Assembly (NCBI GenBank): GCA_037576215.1
Contig: JBANDB010000014.1
Coordinates: 2,418,001 to 2,482,000 of the forward strand
Origin: Armillaria gallica
Taxonomy: Eukaryota; Basidiomycota; Agaricomycetes; Agaricales; Physalacriaceae
Length of the DNA stretch: 64,000 nt
Direction: 5' to 3'
Shown: positions 23,009 to 33,863 of the stretch, piece after piece
How the letters are laid out: each line of letters begins with the position of its first letter
Position numbering within the stretch: the first letter of the stretch is position 1
Made by a program: the position numbers and the translations under genes
The notes under the pieces: model-generated
Told to the model about the DNA's origin: nothing
Seen by the model: the letters and a program-made list of their open reading frames with translations, nothing else
Database searches by the model: none

Positions 23009-24874
23009 TTAGACAGATGATGAGCGACGAACCTTTTCTTCCTCGGTATCACAAAACATCGCACACGGACCCCGGTCGTCCTTGAATTCAATGGCAAAAG
23101 AGTTGGGTATAGCCTTGAGTTCCTCGTAGCCGTCGCTCCACTCTTTCAGTCCGTTGAGCTTTCCACGGAGTTGGATCTGATCAACGACTTGGTTCATGTC
23201 CTGGTTTTATGAGAACGCGAGTCGAAGGAATAGAGTGGAGAACTTACCTTGGGACTGCGATAGAAAAACATGGTGTCGCCGATGAACTTGTAATATCTTC
23301 TCCGCCAGACAAGGGAGTCGTTGATCTGGACGGTAGCCCAGCCTGCGAGCATGGTTTCGCTCTTATCGCGCTTGACCCGGGCCGCCATCTGCTCGATCCT
23401 CTTGTTGCGTTCGGCCCGCTCCATGTTTCTCTCTGCCTCCTCTCTCCTGAGCTCCTCCTCCTTGATCCTCGCCTGCTCTGTACGCCACTGCTCCAGACGA
23501 CGATGCTCCTCGAAGCGTTTCTCCCTTTCGCGAATGCGCTTCTCGGCCAACTCGCGCTTTTTCTCCTCCTCGGCCCGCTCCTCGGCCTCTTTCTTGCGGC
23601 GCCTAGCGAGTGTGCTCATGCGCATATCCCGCTCAATCCTCTCGCGGCGCTCTCTCTCCTCCTGCTCCTCCACGCGCCTCTGCTCCTCCTTCATCCGCTG
23701 TATCTCCGCCTGCCGCTCCTCCTCCTGCCGCGCCACCTCCGCTTCCTCCAGCTCCCGCTGCCTTCGCGCCACCTGTCGCCTGCGCGCACGCTCAGCAGGG
23801 TCAGCGATCACCGTCGTCTCAGCAGGGTTCCACTTTCCCGCAAGCGGTACTTGGACGATGGGATTCGGGGCCGCTCGACCAGGACTGACGACTCGTCAGA
23901 CCCGGAGAAGGAATGGTCGTGGTGGGAGATGATGGCGAACTCGGATACGCTCCGACGTCGTTCGGGCATGTCCATGCGCGAGCGAGAGGCGACGCCGAGG
24001 GAGTAGCTGTTCATCGGCGGGGGGTGGAACCGGTAGTTGGGGGGTGGGGGCTTATCTTTGGGCGGTGTCGGCGGCGGCGGGAGGTCCTCATCGATGCTGT
24101 GGCTACCCTTCCTCCCTTTCCTTTTCAGCAAACTGAGCCCAGAGAACATACTGGCCGTCTTCTGCACTGGCACAACGGCATGTGGGGCATAACTCTCGGT
24201 AAATGACCGTCGCATTGGTTCCAGTAGGCTGGGGGCGATATCGAATTCTGTCTGTATAGTATGTGGAGAATCTGGGGTGACGATTGCCTGGTGGATCGAA
24301 GTTGGAGTAAGGTTGGCGAGGTGGTCAATGGTCAATGTCCCGTGTCCTGTCTAAGCACAATGAATTAATTATACCTCATTTATAATAGCATAGCCTTTTA
24401 TACCTTCGTAAACTCTTCTGCCACCCGGTTCGAATCTATTAGTGCCTTCTCTGCAATTCTCCGTCAGCCGTCGCATAGAGCAAACCGCAGCAACTCACCT
24501 CGTCTCCAGTCCTCGATATCCGGAGAAATATAATTGATAACCGCGAATCCAGGCTTCACTTTTTCCTCCCGATAAAAGGCGATGCCTGTCCCGTCGCAGT
24601 CGTGGAGGTGCGCTTTGAGCTCTGAGAGGCCACCGGTACCGTATGCAGAGAGCTGTAACAAGTGGGGCTAAGTGCCAAAAAGATAATAAGGTCAGCGACA
24701 TGGCAACGGCGGCAGCGGCAACGGTGGCTTACGGTATACGTACACAACATCCTGCTCGCCCGACGTCGCGTTAATAACTCAGCATCGATAACACCAAAAA
24801 CAAGACACTCGCCAGTTGACATCGCTCTCAACATCCACAATCGCCTCGTACACCTCCAGGGTATCGTCCGCCAT
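23009..24874 (-). CDS. ADF-H / coiled-coil / PH domain actin-binding protein
   Basis: The ATG at 24874 opens MADDTLEVYEAIVDV, the start of an ADF/cofilin-homology domain. It continues through SGEQDVVYVY, LKAHLHDCDGTGIAFYREEK and NYISPDIEDWRREKALIDSN. After this come a Pro-rich linker (about 23,960-24,340, LPPPPTPPKDKPPPP), NPIVQVPLAGKWNP, and a long charged coiled coil (about 23,400-23,820). A C-terminal PH domain (MLAGWATVQINDSLVWRRR, with the last exon at 23009-23200) completes the protein. Two joins are unresolved. The first is near 24,800, where the ADF-H frame changes between VNW and ATSGEQ. The second is near 23,890-23,960 in the linker. It probably links actin filaments to phosphoinositide membranes at the cortex. 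That role is inferred from the domains. Confidence 0.8.
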
Positions 24875-24879
24875 CCGTT

Positions 24880-25330
24880 CCTAGTAATACAGAATAAGGA
24901 AGAAAGATTATTTTTTTCAAAAACAAGGAGTGTAGGTTGCCATGCACGACGTTTAGTGACAACCGTCCATCTGGTGTAGAGACAAATTGTGATTCGAACA
25001 GCCGGGGAATTGCCGACACTTGTCAGTGGGAAGGGAAGCGCTCTATCAGCCCATCGGACATGACTCCCATCTTCGGCAACTGAATACTCGTTCTTCTGAC
25101 TAGGACAGCTTGTGGTTACGGGACAATAGGCACGATCTGAGAGGTTCTGAGGCTGTCAATTGCTATTAAAGACTGCGACTATGGGACAATAGTGTCCACG
25201 ACGTACGCCCTTGACCTATACAGAACACAGCCTCTGCTTCGAACAGTCCTCGATAACCCCGCCCTGAAAATCCTCCTTTACTCCAGTCCTATTATCTTTG
25301 ACTTGATACAGAGCGGCTCTTCGCGATCAG
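24880..25330. repeat. Segmental repeat Z, copy 1 (paired with 30,400-30,790)
   Basis: Shared landmarks in order are CTGGTGTAGA, GCGCTCTATCAGCC, CTCGTTCTTCTGACT, GAGAGGTTCTGAG, TCCACGACGTACG, CCTTGACCTATA, GAACACAGCCTCT and TTTACTCCAGTCCTA. On the minus strand both copies keep a possible old frame around CTGATAGAGCGC (LIER). The copy lies immediately upstream of the ADF-H/PH gene start, so its promoter region is part of the duplicated material. Confidence 0.7.
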
Positions 25331-25379
25331 GGACGGCCATCACTTGCCAGCGGGCATAATCTCAGCTCATGTCCCTTCT

Positions 25380-25900
25380 CCCAGCGTTCACCCTGGATTC
25401 GAGAATCGACAGCCAGGATGCTTGCTCTACCTCACCTCTCGGTTGCTTTCAAAGGAACGTCTTCCTTAATCCGTTAGTTGACTTCTAGCTTCGAATTATG
25501 TAAATAAGGTAATATTCCGCTTTGAAGATGCGTATCCTCAGATATCGCGTCACCTTCCCTGAGCGGAAGGAGCATCTGGCAAATTCACACCATGCGGGCC
25601 TTTCACGCTGGATTCGACAGCTAGGATACTTGCTCTTCTTACTGTACCTCACCTCTCGCTTTCTTTCAACGGAACGTCCTACTTAACTCGTTGGTTGATT
25701 TTTAGCTTCAGATCAAAGTAGTAGTATCCCGCTTTGAAGATGCGTATCCTCAGGAGCCTGGTACAAGTAACCGCGTCACCTTCCCACGTGCATCTCTGCG
25801 CAGAAGGGGCATCATACCACTCGGAGTCTTTTACACTGGTTTCGACAGCCAGGATGCTTGCTCTTCTGAACTGTATCATCCTTAGACTGGTAGCTATGGA
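25380..25900. repeat. Imperfect tandem repeat of about 220 bp
   Basis: The motif CAGC(C/T)AGGAT(G/A)CTTGCTCT recurs at about 25,408, 25,618 and 25,850. The first two copies are followed by TACCTCACCTCTCG and TTTCAA(A/C)GGAACGTC, and GCTTTGAAGATGCGTATCCTCAG occurs twice. A more decayed member lies at 30,895-31,050. Confidence 0.65.
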
Positions 25901-26775
25901 ATAATAGCGCGTTCCTGCCGTATGACTTCCGGCTTGCTCCACCTTCGATATTCCTACCTGCCTGCTAGTAGTTGATGGAGCGCGGCTCTTTCGGAGGACG
26001 TTGGATGGAAACCGTCGCCTGCACCTAATCTCACCTCGTAATGTTCCAGTTCAATGAAGATGTAAATCCACGCCTGCTTTTGACGAGTTCGTGGATATGA
26101 CGCTTTATTTCGGGGACACCGATTTTGGAGTAGAATGTCTGTGTCTAATATATCTGCTGCATCTAATGGGATCTTACTCGTATCGTGAGTCGTACTGCTA
26201 CAACACGGACAGAACCTCATGAAATTCTCCACCTTAGGGAGGGGACAACTTTGTATTCTTACGACTTTTAGTCGCGCGAATGAGGTTTCGACACGTAGTT
26301 TCACTGCTGGTCTTGATCCTGATTCGTGATCAAGAACACGAGTGCCAGGGGAAGGAATGGAATGCTACGGCCCTGGAAACTTGTATCTGGAAGAGAAGAG
26401 AAGATGAGGCAAGCGCTCATGTCGTACGACGACAAACAGATTTTGACTAACAAGACCTTAAGATTTCAGAATCTCGTGTTATGCATTTCTCCGCTCCGAA
26501 ACCATAACCATTACATTTTAACAGCCACAATGTATACGTGCTTCTGACCTAGATTTCTGGTAGAAGCGTTCTAGCGACATGAGGATACTCATTTGGATGA
26601 TCAGTCCTTCAGGTTTCATGCTTGTCTCTTTGTCTTGTCCATAGAAACCACAAGGTAAGTTATCAAATCGCTGGAGTACATCACTAATAATACATTTCTT
26701 GGAACTATCGATCGATCGTCCTATCATGTCGTCCCGTAAAAATAGGTCCATCTCTAACTTATATATAGGCAAAGG
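25901..26775. other. Flank of the family B array, no gene seen
   Basis: The part at 26,350-26,550 matches 31,065-31,220. The part at 26,720-26,760 matches the tail-encoding end of B4 (33,864-33,900) but is non-coding here because B1 stops earlier. Confidence 0.4.
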
Positions 26776-27691
26776 CTAAGAAACCGGTGAACTCTTATTA
26801 TCCAGCGACCTCCAAAAAACGCGCGATGGTGCAGATTCTATTGCTTTTTGTCGGCGCCTCCTTCGCCATACCACGAGAGCGAGGAGTATGGATAATAGAA
26901 ATGCGAATGAACCGATGGCGATGCATACGATTGCTTCTGGGGGTATAGCCTTCGTTGTTGATTGTCCGGGAGTAGCGGTTCTGTGGGAAATGTCATGGAT
27001 ACTGAGAACTAAACGCAGCTGCACGCACCCTGGAGTGGGACTGGATGAGATAGTCGACTCATTTAGCATTTTCATCATGTCCGTTAAAGTGGGTGTAGCT
27101 CCCGGTCCAGAAGGAGAAGTCCTACGGGAAATGGTATGTCGGTGAAACAGTGAAGTCAATACAGCAGCACGCACATAGCTGCCGGAGTGATCTTGGGTGG
27201 GCTATCCGATTCTGAAGAGAACTTGGATGCTGTCTTCGAGGAATCCAAGTCTGAATGTACTGGAATTGGCTCAGGTTTGGTAAAACAATGACACAGCCTG
27301 AAATAGCGCGTAAAAATGGGGCATGGGGCAACATATCAGAAACGTACTCCTGAAGCCAAGCGACCAGGTTACAGTCCTTTCCAGACGGACTTGTATAATT
27401 GAAGGTGATATCAACGATTCTGTCTGTTGTGAAATTGTCCACGGTCCCGTCTTTCGTTGCTACCTTTACCGATCCTTTCAACGTGTGGGCCAAGAATGCA
27501 CCCAGGCAGTCGGAAGAGTCGCTCTGCCCCATCCGGCGCAAGGATATCGGCGTGCTTTGTGGAGCACTGTCCGGCATGGATGTCACCAGTGGAAGGAGCG
27601 TTAAAATGGTACACCTAACAATATTTAGGACTGCATCCAAAACGAACCGAAAATTGACATCAACTCACAGCGGGAAGAACGGGAAAGACAT
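26776..27691 (-). CDS. Family B type II membrane protein B1
   Basis: Five exons (27669-27691, 27348-27614, 27175-27297, 27029-27121, 26776-26980) give 236 aa and close in frame. Exon 1 is only 23 nt and supplies MSFPFFP of the signal peptide, which continues CTILTLLPLV after the intron. The ectodomain has DRIVDITFNYTSPSGKDC and LVAWL. It is followed by a Ser/Thr/Pro stalk, one membrane helix (IVCIAIGSFAFLLSILLALV) and a short Arg-rich tail ending SRVFWRSLDNKSSPVS. Compared with B4 a TAG replaces the Gln codon after PVS, so the last 23 residues, including the LPAY motif, are lost. It is the left member of the B1-B2 pair. Function is unknown; it looks like a small cell-surface receptor or wall sensor. 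Confidence 0.75.
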
Positions 27692-27872
27692 CGAAGGTCG
27701 ATAGCTGCGGTAAGAGACCTTATATGTCTTGATATTTCAATACGTGCTAAATGAATGGTGACACTGATCGAACTGTCCGAGATGTTCACTGTCGATAGGA
27801 AACACGGTCAAGATCCATTTATCGTTGCTAAACCAAGTACTACCACCGATCCTGATCCTGATCGTACGAAGA

Positions 27873-29044
27873 TCACACATCAAAAGATCTGCTGAGCCCG
27901 AAACGTTGCAGGGACCTGTATGATGGTGGGCGCAAACTACCGTATCCAGCCTCCATACGTCTGATCTGATTTTCCAACCGCAACGTCATGATCTCCTGCC
28001 GCATCCGTGCGATCTCTGCCTCTAATTGATCTCTCGGTACTTCCGACATAGTTTCTTGGATTTCGGCTTCGGGTTCCTGGCGGACTCTAGTGCTAGGATA
28101 CGGTGTTAGAAGACTGGGCGCTGGACCGCCCTGAGGAAGAAGTAATGGCGCAGCTGCCTTCGACCTCCGTTGCCGAAACAAGACGTAAATAGATGTAGAA
28201 ACTACGCATCCAAGTGCAAGCATGCCGAGGACGACGCCCACGATGATACCTGTGTATGACGCGGGGTTAGGCGAAGCATTGGGGGCTGTTCTGTGAAAAG
28301 CATGCTATAGAGCTTATGGGTAAAACGAATCAATCGCTGCAGCACGTACCCTGACACTGACGAAGTGGGACTGGACGGGATGTCCAAAAAAGTCGACTTG
28401 TTTGTTGGCGACTCGGGGTCCATCACGATCGGTGATGTGGGTGTAGCTCCCAATGTATGACGAGTGGTTCTGTGGGAAAATATTCGTCGTGGACTCGGAA
28501 ACCGAGAACTAAAAGCAGCCGCGCGCACCTTGAAACTGATAAAGTGGACGAGATTCCGGAAGATATCAGCCTGGATGTTGTCGTCTCGGGATCTTTCACT
28601 GAGAACACCTGACTCTGAGCGAAATGATGGCCTGGGCTGAGATAGCTCATGAAATTGGGGTATGGTACAATATGTCAGAAACGTACTCAGCGTCAGGAAG
28701 CCAAGCCAGCAGGATACAATCCCGGTTTCCAGGTAAGCTGGTATAGTTGAATGTCATGTAGGCAGTTCGGTTTGCTGCGAAATTTGCCACATGATGCATC
28801 GTTTTTGCCACCATTACCGCTTCTTTAGTGTGGATCAAGAATGCACCCAGTATGAAGTCGGAAGGATCGGTCTGCGCCCAGCGCAAGGATACCGTGGTAT
28901 TGTGGAAGCCTACCGGGATGCTGTCCAGCTTTATATTCAGGGAAGACACCAGTGGAATGAGCGCTATAAACGCACACCTAGTAACAATTAGAGTTGTATG
29001 CAAACGAACCTAAAGTCAACATCCGCTCACCGTTGGAAGAACAT
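27873..29044 (-). CDS. Family B type I membrane protein B2 (PPSY tail)
   Basis: Exons 29031-29044, 28687-28977, 28529-28636, 28350-28469 and 27873-28290 give 316 aa. The signal peptide is MFFQRCAFIALIPLVSS. The ectodomain includes RTAYMTFNYTSLPGNRDC and FAQSQVFSVKDPETTTS, with several N-glycosylation sequons. A Ser/Thr/Pro stalk leads to one helix (IIVGVVLGMLALGCVVSTSI). The cytoplasmic part has a predicted coiled coil (LEAEIARMRQEIMTLRLENQ) and ends RPPSYR followed by a short tail finishing SFDV. A 27-nt GT...AG stretch right after TACAG could be a last intron. Spliced or not, both forms end in the same SFDV. The start is chosen by the conserved tiny first exon. Confidence 0.78.
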
Positions 29045-29289
29045 GGAAGTCGATAGCTGGAGTCAACTTGAATGACTTCACATTTGGCTGCTGCGACGTT
29101 GACTGATGCTGATCGGACTGTATAGGCGATGTTAGCCTCCGGTACCGACAGCAGTAAACACGGTGTTGGTATTGGTGCTGCTACAGGGATAACGTCCTGG
29201 GGATATGGATCCGTTTGCCGTTGCTACACTATGTACAATATATCAGTACAGTACAGTGGCTGATCTCGTATCAAAAGATATAGAAGCAC

Positions 29290-29480
29290 GGGAGAGGAGA
29301 TACTAGGCAGACCTGGACGACGGCGGAGGTAAACTCCTATAGGCTATAGACAGTCTCCATGCGCCTGATCCGTCTCCCCAACGTCGTTAGCTCCCCTCGC
29401 GCCTTGCATGCTCTCCTCGTGAATAGATTCTCGATATTTCCGACAGAGCTGTGACGTATGCCTGAAGGAAACCCATACCG
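29290..29480 (-). pseudogene. Relic of a type I family B tail (unit 1)
   Basis: On the minus strand the sequence aligns with the end of B5: coiled-coil codons, GCATGGAGACTG, then CCTCCGCCGTCGTCCAG where B5 has PPSY codons. The Tyr codon is lost (TCC) and the frame upstream is broken. Only the C-terminal end is left of a second type I gene. Confidence 0.6.
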
Positions 29481-29789
29481 CAGTTTACCGCTAGAGTTCA
29501 GTCGTCTGTATCTTCAGTACATGGCAAAAGACTGGATGTATACAATGGGGGTATTATTTGCGGCCAGTAGGTGTTGAGTTACAATGTCTCTGTGCTGAAG
29601 GGGATATTTCAAGGTAGGAATAATGCGCTAGCATCTCAAGTCCGCTCAGTTCTCTTGAACTGTGTATGTAGCGCATTTAGCATTATGGACAGATAGTCCG
29701 GAGCAACACATTCACATATGTATCATGTCCCTTCGAAGTCATCCAACTCCGTGAGATGCGTTGGTCCGGAAAACCAACGATGTTCACAG

Positions 29790-29915
29790 GGGCATGGGTT
29801 CTTCGCGGTCTGCGATGTTGACTTGTTTGTCAACAACGGCGCAGAAAACATTGGCTGTTCCCTTGATAGGGACCGTTGCCAGTGCGACGCCTACTACTAC
29901 TACTTGAATAGGAAA
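29790..29915 (+). repeat. Dispersed repeat ending in (TAC)n, copy 2
   Basis: This is the counterpart of 12,660-12,800, about 17 kb away. It is inserted just upstream of the first twinfilin 5' relic, but nothing comparable lies before the second relic or the real twinfilin gene. It was therefore added after the unit duplicated, or lost from the others. Confidence 0.6.
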
Positions 29916-29929
29916 GAGACCGTGGGAAG

Positions 29930-30215
29930 ATCAGACGGTCCGTTTGCCGAACGTGCCGTGCTCCTTCTACAACGCCGCCATCATACCTGCAACTTCGTGT
30001 ATCACTATATCTGTCTGCTCAGATTTCCAGGTATATCGGGTTCATAAAGATTCTCATTGATAACGGTGTGATAACCACTGCACAAATTTGAATGGGTACT
30101 ACTAATAGGACTGCCATCTACGCAGAACTGCTCCGCCGACTGTTCCCGTTCAAAGAACCTGCAGAAGACCTAAACAAACTGCAGGTTAAATAACAACGCC
30201 CCTGTTGTCTCTGTA
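29930..30215 (+). pseudogene. Twinfilin 5' fragment, relic 1
   Basis: Aligns with 37,090-37,440, the promoter and first two exons of the intact twinfilin gene. Matching landmarks are CGTGCTCCTTCTAC, GCCGCCATCAT, CTGCAACTTC, ATCTGTCTGCTCAG, ATTGATAACGGTG(C/T)GAT(A/G)ACCACTGCAC and the second-exon start GAACTGCTC. The start ATG is destroyed (ATACCTGCA), frames are shifted and the homology ends within exon 2. Confidence 0.75.
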
Positions 30216-30340
30216 ATCAATGATTGATATGATTTTTACTCTTATTTCAGTAGGAGTGCAGTGAACAAATTGAGTGTTCAAACCGCTGAACCATAAATCT
30301 AACAATGTTATACAGATAGGAGTTTGTTCAGTTAATCCAA
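30216..30340. other. Junction between duplicated units 1 and 2
   Basis: Sequence after the twinfilin relic (TGATTGATATGATTTT...) resembles 33,720-33,780, after the second relic, so the duplicated unit extends slightly beyond the twinfilin fragment. Confidence 0.4.
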
Positions 30341-30430
30341 CATGTCGTCCTGTGAAAACAGGACTCACCTAGTTTCAAGGGCAGTGAATGAACGGTTGTT
30401 GCGTACGCAGGCATAGCTTGAGACACCTGC
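30335..30430 (-). pseudogene. C-terminal relic of a type II family B gene (unit 2)
   Basis: On the minus strand it reads VSQAMPAYATTVHSLPLKL and then FHRTT, matching the last residues of B4 (VSQSLPAYTPTVPLSSLEL, FHRST). The LPAY motif has become MPAY. The rest of the gene is missing here and is replaced by repeat Z. Confidence 0.65.
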
Positions 30431-30790
30431 ACAAACAAACCGTCCCTCTGGTGTAGACATTCGAACGGCCGGGGGATTGCCGACTTGCAACAATTGGGAA
30501 GGGGGGCGCTCTATCAGCCATCGATTTTCGAGTATGACTCCCACCTTCGACAACTGGATGCTCGTTCTTCTGACTGGAACCTTGTGGTGACGGGACAATT
30601 GGCGCTATGTGAGAGGTTCTGAGCCTGCCGATTACTACTGAACTGCGACTATGGGATAATAGCCTCCACGACGTACGTCCTTGACCTATAGTACTGCTCA
30701 TCAATTGAACACAGCCTCTACTTCGGACAGTTCTCGATGTCATCGCCCTGGAACACTTTGTTTACTCCAGTCCTAGTTTCGACTTGATAA
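30400..30790. repeat. Segmental repeat Z, copy 2
   Basis: Partner of 24,880-25,330 with the same order of landmarks. Here it separates the C-terminal relic (30.4 kb) from the N-terminal relic (31.2 kb) of one type II gene. Confidence 0.7.
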
Positions 30791-30869
30791 TGAGCAGTTC
30801 TTTTGGGACGTGGCACCAACCGTCACTTGATCATAATTTCGGCTCAGCTTCCTACGTCGACTTCGACTT

Positions 30870-31220
30870 TAAATCTAACGCTCCCATCTTTCAAGTTTCT
30901 AGCCAGGATGCTTGCCCTTCTGATTGTACCATATCGCGGTTGCTCCCAACGAATGTCTTACTTAGTATTCCGTGTTGCCCGTCGGTACATCTGGAAAAAT
31001 CATACCACTTAAGTCTTTCGCGCAACAGCTAGGATGCTCTTCTGCACCAGAGCCAGGGAAAGGGATCATATTGATGGAATGATACGATCCTGAAACTTGT
31101 AACTGGGTGAGAAGATGAAGCAAGCCAGACAGATTCTAACTAGGGAGACCTTAAACTTTCAGAGTCCTGAACGAACCTCCATGTTCTGCATTATGCATTC
31201 ATCCGTTCTGAAATCACAAC
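30870..31220. repeat. Diverged counterpart of 25.4-26.5 kb
   Basis: Contains AGCCAGGATGCTTGCCCTTCTGA (compare 25,850) and AAGCAAGCCAGACAGATTCTAACTA (compare 26,409-26,452). No gene. Confidence 0.5.
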
Positions 31221-31414
31221 CACCACAACATGGCTCCCAGTTCAACGATATGGACGTGCTTTGGAAGGCTAGCGGCTTGTCGTCTAGCGTGATGTGTAGG
31301 GACGCCACCAGTGGAATAAATGTTACAAAGGTACGCCTAACAATATTTAGAATTGCATCCATAACGAACCAAAGATGACATCGATTCACAGCTGAAAGAA
31401 CTGGAAAGACACCG
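31190..31414 (-). pseudogene. N-terminal relic of a type II family B gene (unit 2)
   Basis: It aligns with exons 1 and 2 of B1: VSFQFFQ in exon 1, then RTFVTFIPLVASL and ITLDDKPLAFQSTSISL. The start codon has changed from ATG to GTG (31,414), the first donor is GTGAAT, and homology stops after about 60 codons. It is clearly dead. Confidence 0.7.
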
Positions 31415-31552
31415 GAGGTCGATAGCTGGGGTAAGATACCTTAGATTATTCCATCTTTTTACTAAATGATCGGAAGTGCTGACCGAACTTCACCATCCAT
31501 ACGAAGATCACACATCACAAGGTCTACTGAGTGGGAAACGTTGGGACGGGAT

Positions 31553-32716
31553 TCACCTGTATGATGGTGGAGACAAACTACTATATCCAGCTTCCATATG
31601 TCTAATCTGATTTTCCAACCGCAACGCCATGATCTCCTCCCGCAACCTTGCAATCTCTGCCTCTAAACGACCTCTTGGTACTTCCGACATAGGTTCTTGG
31701 GCTTCGGTCTCACGCTCCTGGTGGACTCTCATGCTACTAGGATTGAGTGAAAATGGAGTTGAAAGACTAGGCGCTGGACTGTCCTGAGGAAGAAGTAATG
31801 GCGCAGCCGCCTTCAACCTCCGTCGCAGAATCAAGACGTATATAGACGTAGACACCACACATCCAAGTGCAAGTACACCGAAGACGATGCCCACAATTAT
31901 ACCTGTGTGTGACGCATGGTTAAGCGAAGCACTGGAGGCCATTCTGCGAAAAATATGGTTATAGGACTTATGGGTAAAACAGAGTAATCGCTGCGACACG
32001 CACCCTGAAACTGACGAAGTGGGACTGGATGGGATGGTCGACTTGGGGGTCGTCAACTTGGGACTTGGCGTAGAATTCACCACGATTGGTGGTGTGGGTG
32101 TAGCGCCCAGCCCAGGAGGAGCGGTTCTAAGGAAAATTATTTGTCTCGGACTCAAAACCAAGAGCTAAGCACGGCGGTACGCACCCTGAAACTGACGAAG
32201 TGGTCGAGATGCCGAAATAAATCAGTGTGGATGAAGTTGTCGCCTCGGGGTCTGTCACTGAAAACACCTGACTCTGAGCGAAATGTTGACCTGCGCTGGA
32301 ATAGCTCATGAATATTGAAAGCGGCACATGGCGAAAAATGTCAGAAGCGTACTTAGAGTCAGGAAGCCAAGCGAGCAGGATACAATCCCGGTTTCCAGGT
32401 AAGCTGGTATAATTAAAGGTCATATACGTAGTTCGGTTTGCTGCGAAATCTTCTACAGGTTGCATCGTTTTTGCCACCATTACCGACTCCTTAGTGTGAA
32501 TCAAGAATGCACCAAGAACGAAGTCGGATGGATCGCTCTGCGCCCAGGGCAAGGATACCGAGGTGTTGTGGAAGCCTATCGGACTGTTGTCCAGCCTGAT
32601 ATTTAGGGAAAACACCAGTGGAATCGCTATAAATGCACACCTAGTAGCAATTAGAGCTGAATGCAGACAAACCAGAAGTCGACATCCGCTCACAGTTGGA
32701 AGAATAGGAAGAACAT
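31553..32716 (-). CDS. Family B type I membrane protein B3 (PPSY tail)
   Basis: Exons 32694-32716, 32353-32640, 32185-32295, 32004-32126 and 31553-31943 give 311 aa. The signal peptide begins MFFLFFQLCAFIAIPLV. The ectodomain has RTTYMTFNYTSLPGNRDC and FAQSQVFSVTDPEATTS, followed by a stalk rich in Ser, Thr and Pro. The membrane helix is IIVGIVFGVLALGCVVSTSI. The cytoplasmic coiled coil LEAEIARLREEIMALRLENQ ends in SPPSYR. A stop follows the Arg directly. Alternatively a 30-nt GT...AG interval (31,528-31,557) would be removed and the protein would end SRPCDV at 31,508. It is very similar to B2, indicating a recent duplication. Confidence 0.78.
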
Positions 32717-32969
32717 GGGAGTCGATCGCTGGAGTAAACTTGAATGGCTTCATATTTTGGCTGCCGCCATGTTGACTAATGCTGATCGGACTGTGTATTA
32801 GATGCTCCTTCGGTACTGACAGTGTTGAAAATAGTGCTGGTATTGGTGTTGTTACCAGCACAAGGTCCCAAATTAAACCAATATAGTGCCTTTTTCCGTT
32901 GCTATACTATGTACGAGCGCATCAGTACATTCTGCTTAGAGATCTTGTATCAAAATATATAGAAACACT

Positions 32970-33115
32970 GGGAGAAGAGATACTAGACCGACCTGCACGA
33001 CGGTAGAAGCAAACTCCCGTAGACAGTCTCCATGTGCGGCGTGCCTGATCCGTCTCTCCAATGTCGACGTCGTTATCTCGCCTCGTGTCCCCTCCTCAGG
33101 CTTGTAAAGGGACTT
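32970..33115 (-). pseudogene. Relic of a type I family B tail (unit 2)
   Basis: It matches the relic at 29,290-29,480 and the end of B5: GACAGTCTCCATG(T/C)G on the plus strand, and CTTCTACCGTCGTGCAG on the minus strand where B5 encodes PPPSY. The Tyr codon has become TGC. Only the tail survives. Confidence 0.55.
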
Positions 33116-33371
33116 TTGATGATTCCGACGGGGCTATTGTGTCATATGCCTGAAGCAAAGTTATACCGTTGGAGTGCAGTCGTCAGTACTCAGTACCTTC
33201 AGTATGTGGCAAAGAAATCTGGATGCATAATGGGGTGTATTAATTGCGGCCTGTTGGTATTGGGTCTGCCATGGTATGTCTGTGTTGAAGGGGAGATTTT
33301 CGGGTAGTTGGATGGGCCAGAATCTCACGTCCCCTCACTGCTATTCAGTTCTCAGAGTGACGTGAGCTGCT

Positions 33372-33760
33372 GAAGACCGTGGGAAAGTCATCACCGGTTG
33401 AGATGGTCGGTTCTCTAAACTTGCCGTGCTCCTTCTACTAGTATAACACCGCCATGATGCCCGCAACTTCAGGTATCGGTCTCACTATATCTGTCTGCTC
33501 AGGTTTCAGCCGTCGAGTTCAAGTAAATCTGATTCAAAAAATTTCTATTGACAACGGTGCGATGACCACGACATGAATTGTACTAATAGGTTTGTCGATG
33601 TAGAACTGCTTGTCCACGATCTGCTGCCTGTTTCCGTTCAAGGAACCCTTGCAACATGCATAGACAAGCTACAGGTCCTTGAAACAATCCGGGACAATGC
33701 TCCTGTTGTATCTGTGATTGATGATTGATATAATTTTGTCAAGAATTCAGGTTTGGGTGG
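33372..33760 (+). pseudogene. Twinfilin 5' fragment, relic 2
   Basis: Second dead copy of the twinfilin promoter and first two exons (compare 37,090-37,440). An ATGATG start is kept, followed by CCCGCAACTTCAGGTATCGG, but GGTGTATCACAAGACC is shortened and the frame breaks. The exon 2 start GAACTGCTTGTCCACGATCTG and GACAATGCTCCTGTTGTATC are still recognisable. Homology ends near 33,760. Confidence 0.78.
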
Positions 33761-33863
33761 GACTAGGGCTGATCCTACTCGATGCGGTGAATAATAAGTA
33801 TTCAAACAACTGAAGCATAAATCTCACAATTTTATACAGATACGTCTTTATTGAGTTAACCCA

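Noticed and set aside
23209..24006. Long plus-strand frames opposite the ADF-H/PH gene
   Set aside because: They are shadows of the coiled-coil and Pro-rich coding sequence on the minus strand; their Leu/Ser/Pro runs are the antisense of Glu/Arg and Gly codons.
25954..26304. 116-codon minus-strand frame with a Cys pair (FCPCC)
   Set aside because: It has no homologue in the duplicated counterpart near 31 kb, no splice context and no known motif.
26888..27145. Plus-strand frames across the family B genes
   Set aside because: Antisense shadows of B1; the minus-strand exon chain with signal peptide and helix explains the region.
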